A stretch of 64,000 nt of DNA from Cristatella mucedo (taxonomy: Eukaryota; Bryozoa; Phylactolaemata; Cristatellidae), in the NCBI GenBank assembly GCA_009760855.2, contig WPIO01000021.1, forward strand, positions 5,583,001 through 5,647,000. Reading direction: 5' to 3'. The notes below the pieces were generated by a model. It was not told where the DNA came from and did not search any database. It saw only the letters and a list, made by a program, of their open reading frames with translations. The first letter of the stretch is position 1, and every line of letters begins with the position of its first letter. Shown piece after piece: positions 28,701 through 39,728 of this stretch. The translations under genes were made by a program, and so were the position numbers.

Positions 28701-31700
28701 CCTAGTCTATTTGTGTGCTTTTGCTTGTTTGTTTTGCTAAGCATGCACATCACCGATGCCTTGCTACTGCTTCTGTTGCAGCAAGCTGTAAAGCGTCTGG
28801 ATCGAGATTTGGTTCTCTTAAGTTGTCATAATACAACCTATTGTCATTACCACTAGGACGGAATAGAAGAGAGCACACAAGCACGCCTTCTTAGGCCCAA
28901 TCCTTATCCTTGTGGTTCTACTCGGACAACGAAACCCCTTCCAATATCTGGTGAAAGCTACTAAACCAACTCCAGGAAAAACGCCGAGAGAGAGCACACA
29001 AACGCGCAAGCTTGCATATGAATGAGAATAGACTTTCCTTCACTGGGAATTGATAGCTCCACAGTGCAAGACATACACAATGAATAAATTAAATAAACAA
29101 AAAGAATGAATACAAGTCTTAATAAAGAATTCTGCTTTTCACCGGCTACGCCGAATCTTTTTTATGAATAATAAATGGTCACTCCATAAAAATGACATAC
29201 AAGTACGTGCGAATTGAAAAAATTAGCACTTCTATCTTGCTCAAAAGTTTATTTCAATGAGAAGATCGTTGCTTGGCTTGAATAAAAAGATGAAACTGTA
29301 GTGTCACTGGATAAAATTCAACAGACATATTTGCCGGCCAACAGATGTCGGCTTGTCGTCTTGATAGAAAAGTGCACCGAAAACTCGGACTGACACAGGC
29401 ATGTTGTGGCATATGGAATCAGAGCGTCCATTGTTTTACCAGTCGGGGGTAGGCTCTTTTGAAAACACAACAGAGCTCTCCCAGGCTATTCCACTTGAAT
29501 TGACTTTGCAACATTTCTATAGTGCTCAGGTCAATGAAGTCATCATTCGCAAGGTCTACGTAACAAGTGCAGCTTATGTCGGCAAAGAAAGGATTACAAA
29601 TTCACGCTTCAAATTTAAGGTCACCATAGCAGAAACAACCTATGAACAAGGTCTGCATAGTCTCGGGATGTCTGAGCAATTCTATCAGCCAGGTAAACTG
29701 ACAAGTCTCTCTCATTCTCGACTCCATCATTCGGAAGAGCTTTCCAATTAAAACGCTTGAAATTTTGCATATTTGCCAGCATCCAGTCTTCTCTTCCATA
29801 GTGCCAGTTCGGCCAGTAAGGCTTGCAGCCTTTAAGCATAATACATAATAGTGACTCTAGGGCCTTGACTCGCATGATTCGCCTCATTCATACGGCCATA
29901 AATAGCTGCCAAGCAGGCCCAGCCACGAATTAATTCCTTGCTGTTAAACTGCTCTAAGAGGTGGCTTTTCACTCAAAATAGGGTAGATCTCTGCTTTAAT
30001 TCCAATCAAGCGCTTCAAGACAACTTCTACCAAGCCAGGGAACTTGTGTGTGCCACAGAAAAAATTCATATTCTTATAAGACTTATTGAAAAAACCTCTT
30101 TAGAATTGGTGGCGAAGTCCTCGATGCCATTGATTGGCTGCAGAAAACAATGGGTCACGGGGACCTGATGTGCTGCTTTATTCAAAAGCTGAGAAGCACT
30201 GCTAACTAGGCCAAAATTCATAATATTAAGTAGAAGGGCAACTTAGCCGTGTATTAATCGTTTACATTTTTTTAATATATCTGGTTACTCATATATTAAA
30301 ACTTGAGACAGCCTTTCAACCATGTTTGTCCACAGTACGGCACAAAAACAGGTTTGGGCTTTTGAGTGATTTTCAGACAGCACCAGTTTAATTTCTTTCA
30401 GAGAGCCATCACTAAAACATGTCATTCATCAATCAGTTAAAACATGCCTATGACGATTGAATGCTGTCTGATCATGTACAGTAGCATTAGATGCAAACCT
30501 ACATATTTACTGGCTTTCTCCAGTAACCAAGAATACATTAACATACATACAGAACAACTGGCTAATAATGACAAATTCGACTTACTTTAAAATATAGCGA
30601 ATATAAATGCTAAATATAATTCAACTTTCTCACTGACCCCTGAAGCCTATCATCCATGGAACTCTAAAGGGGTTCACACAAACATCACTTCTTTCAAATA
30701 GCAGTATTGCAGCAAGACAATTAGCCTACATTAATATGCATCGGGAGGGGGGAAACAAGATCTCTAACTCAGCATACTACGTGATAGTAATTATAATAAT
30801 GTTTGTACAGCACCCTAATAGAACTAAATTTTCTTTCTAGGCACTTTACATATGCTGCAAAGGAAGCATGTCATTTGGTTAGTGATCCACAGTATCAGCA
30901 TGCAAAGAGCACACAAAGGGCAAATCAATCACACGGACCCAGGAACAGGTGGGCCAATCATTCATTCTGAAGTGCACAATCCCGACAATCGTGGCAACCT
31001 AGAGGAAGCAGCACAAATGAGGAAGTAGAATCAAATCCAGGATGCAGCCCCAATATGCATACAGAGGTCACAAACACTTCCGAACGTCTTAGCATTTCGA
31101 TTGGCCAGCACGTGGGAGCATAATCATGGATCCAGCAGCAGTTATTACCTGTGGTCCACCGATCACAAATCTGCCAGAAGGATTCAAATGGTAAACAGTC
31201 TTGCTGTCCAAATATTTTGCAGGCACAACTACATTGACAACCTTTGACATAAGATCCTTACGAAGTTGCTCCTGTGTGATCACCTCATCGTGCTGTACCG
31301 AGATGACAATAGTGTGCACACGCAAGGGAATGCAAGCACCATTGTCGAACTTGTACAGACAAGTCACCTATACGAAAGAGAAAAACGAGTTAACAGAATT
31401 TAAAAGCACCCCAGAACAGGCCTGCCGTATTCTTGACCACACAAGAAGCAGGCGACAACATACCATATAAGGCATGGGTAGAATGTCAAAAAAAGATGCT
31501 AAAAATGCCAAATATGTTTAAGTTGCAAACAGACCGCTGCAGGGTAGATGCTAGCTTCTCTCGGCAGTACTACTTATGTTAGGATGCATACACAATAATA
31601 ACAATAATACATTTGTTATAGCGACCTCAGAGAGAATAGATTTGCTGCAAAGGATAGATAAAATTTAAACATTAATAATACATTTAAAATTATTAAATTG

Positions 31701-34700
31701 AAATATTAATTTATAAATAAAAAATAAATATATTCAAATGTATGATACATAAATGAATACGGACAAAAGCAGGTCAGCATATCGTTTAAACGACAAATTG
31801 TAGTCGAGGATGCAAGTTTGCAAACGACTATCTCTACTATCGACTATCATGGTTTTAACTGGTCAAAACAGAGCACAAGAAGACACTTATGCGGTCCAAA
31901 AAGAAGCTCGGCCCACGACCTATTACACGGAAGATGCTCTCACACAACCCGCTCCTACACATCTTGTAATCTGGCCGTGTACTAAATTGAAACCTGTTCG
32001 CGATCAAGTCTTCAGCTAGTATGCACCGAAAGTCTGGAACTCACTTTCGGCTATGATCACTACCTGCATTGAACTTGCAACTTTCAAGTCCTTGCTCAAG
32101 ACCCAACTGCTCCGAGCTTTTTCTCCCAACCCCTCTAGCGCACTTGTCCATTTTCTGTTCTGATGATTCAGTGCATCTTAGCCAAAGGTCTTATTTAACC
32201 GGGCCATGTGTAGTTTCATGTTTGCTTTGGCATGCTGGCCTAAATACAATACTCGTTTGCGAATGCATGCTGGATCCTGTCTGCACATGTCACTCACCCT
32301 AGGGTATTGATACATTTACAGTGAAGTGTCAAGCGCCTAGATAGCGATTAAGTTCTCTTGGGGGCTAGACCAACGACATATTAGTATATACCAAGAAGAT
32401 ATGAATAAAAAAGAGTAAGCTAATGTAACAGCCTCATTTATACAGCAGCAGAAGACACTTATTGGCTATAACCGCCGATTGCAGTGATCAATAAAGAATC
32501 ACTCACTTCAGGACTCGAACCCACGACCCGGGTCGTTAGGAGCAAGCACCTTATTCCTGGGCTAAGACCCAGTCATCAATTGCACACTTGGCTCCCGAGC
32601 ATGTGCAAGGTTTTTGACGGTTTCAGATCGGTGATAACACTAGGCTACGGAAATGCAGCTATCCAGCTATGTAAAAGACTTCAATTCAGCTATTTCAGAG
32701 GCATATCACTCTAAACGTGACATTTTACCTTGCTGGTGTAGCCAGACCAGTATACTCTACTGGTCAGCTTAAGCCTCGCAGTCAGTTAGTGCATCTTCAG
32801 CAACTCATCTCACGAGCAAATATGTACCACGGCAGGCATTTTAATGGCCCTACGATCCCGATCGGTTTTCTGGCCTAGGGGGGCCACACAGGTTCTTTTC
32901 CATCGTTATAAGTTTGAAGCTGCTTTGCAATGGAGTAGCCCAAAGCATTGCTCGGAAATCATTGCTCCTTTTGCAATAATACACGGTTGAAGCCTGTCAA
33001 ATGCAGTCCACCACTTGTCCTTTGATGAAATTGTCCTTGCTTTGCTCACCTGTCAGCACTTGGTAGCTTGGCAAAAAAAGTAAGACCTAAAGAAAGCTGA
33101 CTCAGTGGCACACCACAACTACTTACTCACTTTGGGAAAGACCATATTCCAATGCTGCTTGGGCTATAGGCAGCTTTTCGGCTCAGGAATGACATACTGT
33201 GGAACAAAAATGATGGATTGCACCGTGCAGAGCTGTACAAGCATAGTTAAAATGAGGTCTAACAAAGAAATTGCCTAAATCAATGGTGACCAAGACCAAA
33301 AGCATACCAGCCACATAACGTTACGAAATGGGAGACAGGGGAAATGTGCCATCGAACTTCAGTGAGCCAGAACGAACCGATCCGGAAGCAAAGCTCGCAC
33401 GCATGTAGCAGAGACGATCGCATTGTCCGCTGCCCACAGGCTGCCAGCAGTTCCGGAACACAAATCAGTGGTGGCAGCACAACCAGGCACTCACTTGCGT
33501 TTTGGAATCAGGTCGAGCCCAGGGAAGCTCACCGGAGCGGCGCAGTTCAGCGATTTTCTGGTTCAACTGATGAGCAAGTATGACCGTGAGTGGCATGCAC
33601 TCCTCTGTCTCGTCCGTGGCGTAACCAAACATGAGCCCCTAGCAAGAGGACAAGCTCACTCGTGAAATGCACAGAGCAACCGGCGAATGAACCGTTTGCG
33701 AGCTGTGTGCTCAGGTGTGCAAGCTCTTGCTTGTGTTTCGGATGGAGCACTAGATGCACAGGCTTAGAAAAGAGCACAACACAGCCAATTAAGCTGCGCC
33801 GTCGTTGTTTAAGGTTGCCGCTTGGGCTACTTCTGACTGCCCTTGTCAGGTGACAAAGTGTGGTGGCATCGCGATGCTAGCACGCAAGCCAGCCAGCGCC
33901 TGACCTGGTCGCCGGCACCGATGTCCTCCTGACGACGCTGAACATGCACGCCTTGGGCTATGTCAGGGCTCTGCTCCTCCAGAGCGATCAGGACGTTGCA
34001 CGTCTTGTAATCAAAGCCTACGAAGAGCAACGACAGCACTTGTTCTGGCTGGAGTCCAGGCTGTTCGACCAGCACTGACGATGCTGCCGGCCACGGGGTT
34101 GCAGCACTGACGATGCATACGGCCACGGCTAGCGACAGCAAACCGGCAGTGAGGCAGGGCATGTGACGGAACAGGCGCTAGGGTGCAGAAGTCGCAAGCT
34201 CAACTCAGCATGGCCAATGTCGGAAAGGCTCCGGGGCAAATTCGACACAGCAGCACTCACCCTTGGTGGAATCGTCATAACCGATGGATTTTACAGTTTC
34301 CCTTATCACTTTCTGATAGTCCACGCGTGCCTTGGAAGTAACTTCGCCAAAAACCATCACCATGCCTGTCTTCGTTGCGCTCTCTGGGCAACGGTGGGCA
34401 AGTACAAGTGTCAATCAACGGGGTTCGCAACTCCTGGGTAACTACACACAGAGAAAGCTGCCCAGGCAGCAAGGCTGCGTGCAGCTTGCAAGGCAGCAAG
34501 TACGAACCGCATGCGACCTTGGCATCGGGGTCCTGCTTTAAGTGTGCATCCAGAATGGCATCACTGATCTGATCGCACATCTTGTCTACAAAAGTGACAA
34601 CATAGAGAGTCCGGGTCCACAGTTGGCTGCATGCAGCTGCTTGAAAATGCGGCCACGAAGCACAGTTGGCAGGTGGCCAGCTTCAGCCCAGCAACTCAGC

Positions 34701-35478
34701 TGCCTCCGTCGGTACAAGTCTAAACCGACAGGCAACCGCAACAGCCTGGCCCGTGAAAATACGAAGTGCCTGCCTGTCCTGTCGCCCTCAAACGCTGGCC
34801 ATTGTGAGCCACTAACTCGAAGCACTAAACGAGCCGGCCTCCATCGATCAGTGGCAACCAGCTCTGTGCAGTAGTCGCTCTTCCGAAGCTGTCACTGTGT
34901 TTTCTCTCTCCCACACTGTGTTTTCTCTCTCACAATGTGCTTTCTCTCTCCCGCACACACTCGCGCGCACACACTGAGGCACGCCGAGCAAAACTACAAC
35001 ACTTAAGGCCGCGCTCTAAAGTTCGCACGTATCCCAGCACCTAAGCCGGCGGGGCACGCTGTCGAATCCGTCCGGAAATCAAGGTTCACTCTGAAAAGAC
35101 CGGGCCACGCCAGTCAGGTACGGAGAGTCCTCAGGCTTGCCACCGAACACTGGGAAGATACCACACTCGCTGAGAGACACGGCTTTCCAGTCGAAGTTTC
35201 GGGGCTGCGAACGGGCTCTACTACCGGGTCGTACCTGTACGAGTTAGGGCAGCTGCAAATCTCCCGCAATTGGAAATTAGAGTGACCTAGTAGAAAAGCC
35301 ACCATGCCGAGCACCCACGTGGCATACAAGCAAGCGTTGTACGGTCGGACCTCGCATGTTCGCACGTACCAGGGTGGCCTTCGCCGACGGATTCGGACGT
35401 AAACAGAAATGTCTGGCCCACTTCAGGATGAGTGCCAGTTTCTTCCATCCCATCCTCGTTGACTTGCGGATCGCTCAT
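22707..35478 (-). CDS. MAT2A: S-adenosylmethionine synthetase (methionine adenosyltransferase), complete, nine exons
   Basis: Makes S-adenosylmethionine from methionine and ATP in the cytosol. Exons in transcript order: 35478-35370, 34585-34508, 34383-34261, 34017-33905, 33638-33495, 31367-31149, 27825-27643, 25034-24901, 22812-22707. All sites are GT-AG and in phase, giving 402 residues (human MAT2A has 395). Visible motifs: ESVGEGHP joined to [10 protein letters not shown] across exons 1-2 (ATP site), [33 protein letters not shown] across exons 4-5, [38 protein letters not shown] across exons 6-7, [15 protein letters not shown] (P-loop and Lys), [13 protein letters not shown], and [12 protein letters not shown] near the C-terminus. 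All expected catalytic segments are intact. Nine exons also matches vertebrate MAT1A and MAT2A. It probably represents the ancestral MAT1A/MAT2A gene. LINE, MITE and SINE fragments sit in its long introns. Confidence 0.97.
22813..24900. other. MAT2A intron 8
   Basis: Contains a plus-strand LINE 3' fragment at 23666-23925. The rest shows no recognised feature. Confidence 0.5.
23666..23925 (+). mobile_element. L2/CR1-type LINE 3' end fragment
   Basis: Plus-strand 3' end of the first family. It starts at GCATTTAGTGGGTCCCTGTG just after the coding tail, and carries the GCTGCCACTAACCACATTTG and GCAAATGTAAAGCGCCTAGA blocks. It ends in ATTATTATT. It is very close to the 7.3-7.6 kb copy, so it is a young, severely 5'-truncated insertion. 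Confidence 0.93.
25800..25950. repeat. Dispersed repeat of unknown class, copy 1
   Basis: Shares ordered blocks with 27160-27330: GCAAACGAC-TGGAGCAC, ACAACC-ACTCAACA, a CAGA-TTAAC region and CGTCGTCTGCGGCTCAGGAAC. Divergence is roughly a quarter. I do not recognise the family, and no coding potential is seen. Confidence 0.7.
26298..26733. mobile_element. Non-autonomous DNA transposon (MITE), copy 1
   Basis: The left end is GCCTGGTTTAGACGGCAAGT, and the right end at 26690-26733 is its imperfect inverse (GCCGTCTAAACC). Internal sequence matches the reverse complement of 39729-40219, including GAGTCCCTGTT-A-GGGACACTC and the ATCTGATTTTGAGGCG block. No transposase frame is seen. Copy 1 is followed at 26750-26813 by another inverted end (AAGACTCGCCATCTAAACCAGGC), as if a second partial element were joined. 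Flanking TAA (left) and TGA (right of the extra end) could be a 3-bp target duplication of Harbinger type, but this is uncertain. Confidence 0.85.
26734..26813. mobile_element. Extra MITE terminal segment
   Basis: An additional copy of the element's end beside copy 1, containing GACTCGAGTAGGTAGGAAGC and finishing with GCCATCTAAACCAGGC, the exact inverse of the left TIR core. It makes the outer pair 26298-26813 the best matched inverted repeat. Confidence 0.8.
27160..27330. repeat. Dispersed repeat of unknown class, copy 2
   Basis: Second copy of the repeat at 25800-25950 in the same orientation, with the same order of blocks (AGCAAACGACTTGGAGCACC, ACCACACTCAACA, ATCGTCTGTGGCTCAGGAAC). The two copies lie about 1.3 kb apart on either side of the MITE. 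Confidence 0.7.
27826..31148. other. MAT2A intron 6
   Basis: Contains a diverged plus-strand LINE 3' tail near 28600-28850 (GCAAGCTGTAAAGCGTCTGG then GAGATTTGGTTCTCTTAAG) and a minus-strand LINE tail at 30793-30975. I recognise nothing else in the 28.9-30.7 kb part. Confidence 0.5.
30793..30975 (-). mobile_element. L2/CR1-type LINE 3' end fragment
   Basis: Minus-strand fragment: an AATAATG start, then the terminal CAGCACCCTAATAGAACTAA block, TCTTTCTAGGCACTTTACAT, and a decayed 3' untranslated region with GCATGCAAAGAGCACACAAAG. It is older than the 5-8 kb copies. Confidence 0.8.
31850..32380 (+). mobile_element. Diverged L2/CR1-type LINE 3' fragment
   Basis: The translated C-terminal tail reads [14 protein letters not shown] followed by [16 protein letters not shown], which matches the A-x-W-N-S-L and F-K-x-x-L-K-T-x-L pattern of L2/CR1 tails. 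It ends with AGCGCCTAGATAGCGATTAA and TTCTCTTGGGGGC near 32360. The protein differs from the two families above, indicating a third subfamily. The start is approximate. Confidence 0.75.
32420..32580 (-). mobile_element. tRNA-derived SINE, group B
   Basis: On the minus strand: box A-like TGGGTCTTAGCCCAGG, box B GGGTTCGAGTCCTG, a body with GTGATTCTTTATTG, a TATAGCC motif, and TATAAATGAGGCTGTTAC at the end. It is related to copies at 51.5, 52.6 and 54.5 kb and differs from group A in the head. Confidence 0.85.
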
Positions 35479-36289
35479 CCTAGTGGCGCAACAAGATGAT
35501 AGCGGCTGGAGTGCGGGTTGTACGACCGGCACTGCACGCGATGGCGGGGGCGGGCGTTCGTTGGCTGGCGTTCGTTGGCGGGAGGCACATTTTTCGAGCT
35601 GAGCTTACCAAAACCGAGTATTTTGTAGCAGTATAAAGGGCTTTAAATATTTTTATTTTAAGTAATTTTTTTAGAATGTTTCGAAGTCGTTGGCTGGTTT
35701 GATTTCCGCTCTCTCGTGGCGTCGCAACCACGCCCCAAGAATGCGGTCCAGCGAACCGGAATTCGGGACAGCTTCGCGTCTGCGTCGCTACACGCTACGC
35801 GGCCGAAGTCGAGGCGGGCCATTTGACCTGCTGACGGACCTTGACGCGCGGAGAGGGCTGAGATAGGGTGGAGCTACTATGTAGAAAGAGTACTATTGTA
35901 ATTTTACCTGTAAATCTCAGCCTTGTTCTCCAAATGAATATGTGCAAGTGTTCTCGGGGAGACCTGCAACCGGGCTGCTAACGCCGATCAGCCGGAGCGC
36001 AGGAGACCTGTTGTCGCGGCTAGCCGATTGTTTTGGCCAAATGGATCTAGCTCTAAACGTAGCTTAAATTACGCCTAGATTCGGAATATTTTAATATCGC
36101 AAAATTTTCTATTGCGTATGTTGAGCGTTGAGCAATCATGAGGGATTGGAGCAGTAGCGGAGCTAGGAATTTTCTTTGGGGGGGATGCTGCCGACAGTGA
36201 CGATAAACACAGTGGAAATCGCAAGTCTCGGTGTAAGTCACTATGGTTTTATGGTTTATTGCGGGTGTATGGTTTTATCGGTTTATGGG
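35479..36289. promoter_or_regulatory. Upstream region of MAT2A
   Basis: CpG-containing sequence upstream of the MAT2A start codon, with GC boxes near 35541-35551 (GCGGGGGCGGGCG) on the plus strand. No TATA box is evident at a typical distance. The promoter is inferred only from position. Confidence 0.35.
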
Positions 36290-36489
36290 TTATATGGGAT
36301 TATGGTTAAATGAGTTAATGTTTTTACTAGGGTGCATCACTGCCGGGACAGGAGGAGGCAGTGGGAAGCATGACCGAGGGGAGAACGGCTGTGCGGTGTA
36401 TCGCTGCGAGCGTTGACGGAATACACCAGTGTTCAAGCCGAATTCGGTTTCTGAATTTCGTCGTTTCTTTACCGCGCGTGCTTGGTGCA

Positions 36490-36745
36490 GCTTACAAACA
36501 CGTGAGCAGCGGCTGCGCATAGATTGAATGTAAATGACGACCTCATCCTCCATCACCATCACGGCCGCTTCGTTCACAACATTCAACGGCACGACATCGC
36601 TGAGCTACGTCGTTCAAAGGCGTGTCTTGGTAAGTTTTAATAGGCTGAACGCACCTTCGGCATAGACGATTGACAGTAGTGGTGTCGGAAAAAGTCGCAC
36701 TAATTTGAACAGTACGTCACAGCCATCCTCGGTTTGACAGGACAC
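36490..36745 (-). pseudogene. hAT transposase C-terminal remnant, copy 1
   Basis: Minus-strand translation gives LFKLVRLFPTPLLSIVYAEG then AFSLLKLTKTRL, a stop, and a tail LNVVNEAAVMVMEDEVV. The order matches the hAT C-terminal dimerisation region (L-TLPVSTA-AERSFS-LK-IKT-LR, then an L-L-x-V-x-x-E tail). The stop and lost residues show decay. It is a separate copy from the one at 37.1 kb because the two cover the same motif. Confidence 0.7.
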
Positions 36746-37135
36746 CATAATAATAATAATAATAATAATGATAGCAATGATTATAAATTTGAACAGCACC
36801 CTAAGGAAACCAACTCATTTTCTAGGCACTGTGAATGTGATATAATATAAAAAGTGCAGTTCATTTGTACAGCCTAAGAGAAGTTAATCTCTATTCAGGT
36901 ACTTCACATATACCACGGTACTCGAGCCCGCGACCTCGGTCATCAAATACATTAACCCTGACCTTGGTTCAAAGCAAGAACCTTAACCACTGGGCCAAAC
37001 CAGAGCAGAGGAAGAATGTCAATTACTTAGAGATAACATGTACGTGATCAGCACGCATAAGCACGCAAAAAACACTTCACGCGGACCAAGCCAACGCTGA
37101 GAGGAACAGGTCGGTTTATCATTCCTGCTGAAGTG
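36746..37135 (-). mobile_element. LINE 3' end interrupted by a group C SINE
   Basis: A minus-strand LINE tail (TAA-repeat 36747-36770, then ACAGCACCCTAAGGAAACC, TTTTCTAGGCACTG) is split by a group C SINE at about 36845-37005. LINE 3' untranslated sequence resumes at 37020 (GATCAGCACGCATAAGCACG). Together this sits between the two hAT remnants. Confidence 0.75.
36845..37005 (-). mobile_element. tRNA-derived SINE, group C
   Basis: On the minus strand: head TTGGCCCAGTGGTTAAGG, box B-like GCGGGCTCGAGTACC, then a tail with TGAAGTACCTGAATAGAGAT and TTAACTTCTCTTAGGC. The tail resembles the 3' end of the first LINE family. Its partner copy is at 53.2-53.4 kb. Confidence 0.85.
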
Positions 37136-37700
37136 CACTCCTTGACGACGTGAGCCGCCCAGCAGCGGCAGCAGCAGCACAAATGCACAAGTAAAACAAA
37201 TCTGGGATGCAGCCCCCCACAGTCTTAGTAAGTTGTAATACGCTGAAAACACGTTCGTCCATGGAGGTTGACACTGGCAGTGTCCGAATAAGTTGAATCA
37301 GCTCGTACGGTAAGTCGTAGCCGGCCTCGGCTCGCCCGAACACTTCCTGTGCGACTGCAACATTGGGAAGCGTCCCGAAGTTCTTCGTTGCTGAGTCCCA
37401 GCCTGCTGCCATATGAAAGCTGTCAAGCTGCTGTCTCAAAAGAAGCGGCTCTTAGCTTGGGAAGCCTATCTTGTAGAATTTGCTTGCAAGCTCTACGCGG
37501 TTGTCTTCATTGAATGCAGAGAGCTGTTGATGAGGAGAGATACGACAGCCATGCGGAGCATCTCCGTCGACTCCTTGCCACAGCGATAGTCTAATTTTGA
37601 CCGTACGCTGTCAAGTGCAGAGCGGAATAAGTCGGAAGGGGGCGTTTTCGTTTCTATTCGTGAGCTCATTTCGCCGACGCCGGCCGGATCGGTTGTACGT
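37119..37700 (-). pseudogene. hAT transposase C-terminal remnant, copy 2
   Basis: The minus-strand frame reads AFNEDNRVELASKFYKIGF, a stop, then QQLDSFHMAAGWDSATKNFG and LPYELIQLIRTLPVSTSMDE followed by RVFSVLQLTKT. The TLPVS-ER-FS-L-KT pattern is the conserved hAT dimerisation motif. The copy is truncated at 37119 by the LINE/SINE cluster. I cannot see the catalytic DDE residues or terminal repeats. Confidence 0.8.
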
Positions 37701-37894
37701 AGCAGTCACACGGGGACGCTTCAATTTTTCACGGTGCCGAAAAAACTTAAGCACTTTTTAAAACAAACTATAAAACTAGATCTAATCTCTACAATCTATG
37801 ATGTCCATCCAGCTTCTTCCAGTTGCCGAGCGCGCTCGCTGTAAAGTGAGCATGTGAAGCAGTAAACAAATGTATGAATACTGTAGCCGCATAT

Positions 37895-38130
37895 ATTTCT
37901 TTCTGAAATTGAATGACGACAAAACCAACTTACTCAACTTAATAATTATGGGCAAATCAAGTAATACTCGGAGGCTAAACTGCCCGACCTCTCTATAAAT
38001 CGTCCTTCGCCCCTAATCTGGGTGTCCTCTTATAAAATGACTCGTCACTATATGAACACGTCGGCTCCACAGTTACATCTGCCTTATTTCAACTGCATAG
38101 CGTTGCTAAAATTGTGGATCGTGTAAGCAG
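37895..38130 (+). mobile_element. L2/CR1-type LINE internal fragment
   Basis: A plus-strand fragment of the segment just after the RT core: LNDDKTNLL, an IMGK-like piece, then NLGVL and a decayed version of the [10 protein letters not shown]-x-F part, ending at LHSVAKI. Both ends are truncated. Confidence 0.75.
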
Positions 38131-38596
38131 GTACTCTTCTCGTGGTGAGAATATATGCAAATGTGCAGCAACGAAAGAAAGGCTGAATCACAAAGAGAGG
38201 CAACATCGCGTCATGTTTCGGTGAACATAACTGCCGACCAAACCTGCACGGTGTCAGACGTCTTTCAACGTCAGGAGTGTATTAGGGCGGGCGCAGTGTC
38301 AAGCCGTCTTCCGTCATAAGATGAGGAGTGTGGGAGGGTGAGGGTGAGAGATTCAGGTCGGAGATCCGTCACTAGTACTAGCAAAATCTCCACATACAAC
38401 AGATCCAGTAGTTAATATCCTCTACTAAAGATGGCTCGAAGTCAACATTAGGCACCGGCTCATTTTTATATTAACGCGGTTCTCCATTCAGCTTTTGAGC
38501 GTTTTCTTTGTTTTCTTGGTGAATAGCATTCCGGCAAGCAGAACGAGATTTTGATCGCCGGATACGGAGTACTCTGACTTAAATTAAAAATTAAAT

Positions 38597-38766
38597 ACTA
38601 GCTTATTTAACAGCTCCTTTTGTATAGCGATAGAAGAGCCTTTAGGCTATCACTACCGCTTGCAGTGGCGATAAAGGATCGCCCACCGCAGGATTCGAAC
38701 CCACGACATCGGGACCAAGGTCGTGAAAAGCAACCGCTTTACCTAGTGCGCCGTCACGGCTCGCCA
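38597..38766 (-). mobile_element. tRNA-derived SINE, group A
   Basis: Minus-strand copy with CGAGCCGTGACGGCGCACTA (box A region), GTGGGTTCGAATCCTG (box B), CGATCCTTTATCGCCACTGC and CTATCGCTATACAAAAGGAG. The tail points left. Confidence 0.93.
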
Positions 38767-38948
38767 AGCTTAACTCCTTATACCTTGCTGAACGGCTTCA
38801 ATAGTTTCAGTCAGTCTCATTGTGCCCTCAGTTCCTAGTGTGTGGGCGAGCACGGCGGCACGGCGAGAGAACGAAGCCTCCTCCACGTACGGGCTGTAAG
38901 ACCACGGCTGTAATGACGCATAGCAGCGAGCGGCGTTACACAGTTACA

Positions 38949-39132
38949 TAAATAAATAAATCCTTGCTGATTAAGCAGCCTCTTTTTGTATAGCGACAAA
39001 AGAGCCTTTACGGCTATCACCACCGCTTGCACAATGGCGATAAAGGATCACCCACCGCAGGAATCGAACCCACGGGTTCAGGACCGACGTCGTGAAAGCA
39101 ACCGCCTTACCTAGTGTGCCATCACGGCTCAC
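38949..39132 (-). mobile_element. tRNA-derived SINE, group A with (ATTT)n tail
   Basis: Minus-strand copy, well preserved, with head GTGAGCCGTGATGGCACACT, box B GGGTTCGATTCCTG, CTATACAAAAAGAGGCTG near the end, and an ATTTATTTATTT tail at 38949-38960. It lies 180 bp from the preceding copy in the same orientation. Confidence 0.94.
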
Positions 39133-39389
39133 AAAAAGTTGCGAGTGAACGCACACATCGGTCGGCTGCTCCGTTGAATCGAGGGACACAAGAAAGGAGG
39201 GGGTAGCACCTGCACAGGCCGCGGTCTGGCAGAAAGTGGGAAGCGCGTGACGACAGGGCCACACTGGCAGTAGTAATTTATCGCCCCAATGTGACAGCTG
39301 CAGAGGGCGATGCAGCCGATCCCGGCGGTCGACGTTTCCGGAATTGGAGCATCAGCTAAGCCACTCGGCGGTGGAACGCCTGTAGCAGT

Positions 39390-39660
39390 TTCATTTCTTC
39401 AATTAAAGACTGCTGGAACAGAAGCTTTTGCTCAGCAGATTCTACCTACGCTGTGGAAGTCAGTCGCACAGCTCTCAAAGAAAGTCATCTTAAATCCTGC
39501 AGCCAATTCTTAAACGTCCTTCCCAGTGCTCCGGTGCTTTTACTTTTACATTAATCAGCTCCGCCGCTGTCCTCCGGACTCAGCTATGCTTCTCGCTCTG
39601 TGTGCGTCGCGTGAGGTGGGGTCTATTGGGGGGGGGGGGGGTCGTGCATCACTCTGCTCC
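39390..39660 (+). mobile_element. Diverged second-family LINE 3' fragment
   Basis: Similar in order to 11.66-11.78 kb: CTCCGGACTCAGCTATGCTT, CGCTCTGTGTGCGTCGCGTG, AGGTGGGGTCT. A run of 12 G follows at about 39629-39640. It is more diverged than the copies in AATF intron 4. Confidence 0.55.
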
Positions 39661-39728
39661 GTGCGTCGCACAATAAACTGTTGGTGTTGGCCATCGGCTG
39701 GCTCTCTGCTTGCGTGAACCGAACGACG

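Larger units (their letters stand above)
31368..33494. other. MAT2A intron 5
   Basis: Holds a short LINE tail (about 31597-31655, minus), an older LINE 3' fragment (about 31850-32380, plus) and a group B SINE (32420-32580, minus). The remainder is unassigned. Confidence 0.5.
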
